Below are positions 63,918 through 64,000 of a stretch of DNA of 64,000 nucleotides, piece by piece; position 1 is the stretch's first letter, and every line of letters starts with the position of its first letter. A program made the position numbers and the translations under genes. Source of the stretch: Mesorhizobium sp. (lineage in GTDB: Bacteria; Pseudomonadota; Alphaproteobacteria; Rhizobiales; Rhizobiaceae); contig JAPUFC010000071.1 in assembly GCA_027492275.1 (NCBI GenBank), positions 122,428-186,427 on the forward strand, given 5' to 3'. The notes beneath the pieces are model-generated. The model worked only from the letters and a program-made list of their open reading frames with translations. It was not told the DNA's origin and did no database searches.

Positions 63918-64000
63918 GACGGCCACCAGCGATGGAAGTGGTGGACCGGCCCACTGCCCTTGCCGATTCGGAGCGCCGCGCCGGCTTCCAGCGCGCCCTG
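63914..64000 (-). CDS. partial gene at the right edge
   Basis: The last 28 codons of a gene that begins beyond the window. The readable end is LEAGAALRIGKGSGPVHHFH followed by RWWPS and TGA. Its stop codon overlaps the TRAP permease start (ATGA), so it is in the same operon and may encode an enzyme acting on the imported substrate. Too little is visible to name it. Confidence 0.55.
   Translation of the reverse strand, partial: QGALEAGAALRIGKGSGPVHHFHRWWPS

Overview
The window is a high-GC chromosomal stretch from an alphaproteobacterium, most likely a member of the Rhizobiales (Hyphomicrobiales) near Phyllobacteriaceae/Mesorhizobium. The evidence is the gene content, the NnrR-type TTGCG-N4-CGCAA boxes, the EcfG-type GGAAC-N16-CGTT promoters, and an intergenic repeat near 60.3 kb of a kind I recognise from rhizobial genomes. 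Genes are packed tightly, often with ATGA or TGATG overlaps. I see no tRNA, rRNA, CRISPR array or insertion sequence, and no gene-free stretch longer than 300 bases.

Region 1 (1-10.3 kb) is a low-oxygen and nitrogen-oxide island. It holds a cbb3 oxidase operon (ccoNOQ and the start of ccoP) headed by an NsrR-type Fe-S regulator. Next come a group III truncated globin, a DUF1858 protein, the Crp/Fnr regulator NnrR, pseudoazurin, NnrS, two small helical proteins, the copper nitrite reductase NirK and a type II NADH dehydrogenase. Two near-perfect and one degenerate NnrR/FNR-type boxes sit at the divergent promoters. No nitric oxide reductase genes are in view.

Region 2 (10.2-16.6 kb) carries stress and signalling genes: a DUF488 remnant, DUF2945, a DyP peroxidase, a stress SDR with an EcfG-like promoter, a PAS hybrid histidine kinase and two tandem Rnk-like proteins.

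Region 3 (16.6-27.9 kb) is a complete carbon-phosphorus lyase operon: phnGHIJKL, a hexapeptide acyltransferase, phnCDE, a DUF1045 2H-phosphoesterase-like protein, phnM and phnN. The regulator phnF is divergent, and an inverted repeat lies between phnF and phnG. phnP is absent and DUF1045 may stand in for it.

Region 4 (27.9-42.3 kb) has a luciferase-like monooxygenase, four very small stress-type genes with EcfG-type promoters, an HWE histidine kinase, and metH behind a 20-bp palindrome typical of SahR. It continues with a diguanylate cyclase, small secreted and membrane proteins, two acyltransferases, an O-antigen-ligase-like polymerase and a TetR regulator.

Region 5 (42.3-64 kb) is catabolic. 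It contains a GlcD-type FAD oxidase, tex, a LysR regulator diverging from gcdH and a class III CoA transferase (glutaryl-CoA route), a membrane protein, an orphan Prim-Pol domain protein, and two separate molybdenum hydroxylase systems: a divergent Ior-like pair, and a TetR-controlled PaoABC-like operon. It ends with DUF930, a DUF421 protein with an added zinc ribbon, and a TRAP transporter. Three consecutive genes at 49.7-51.8 kb have good Shine-Dalgarno sequences facing ATC or ATT codons instead of ATG.
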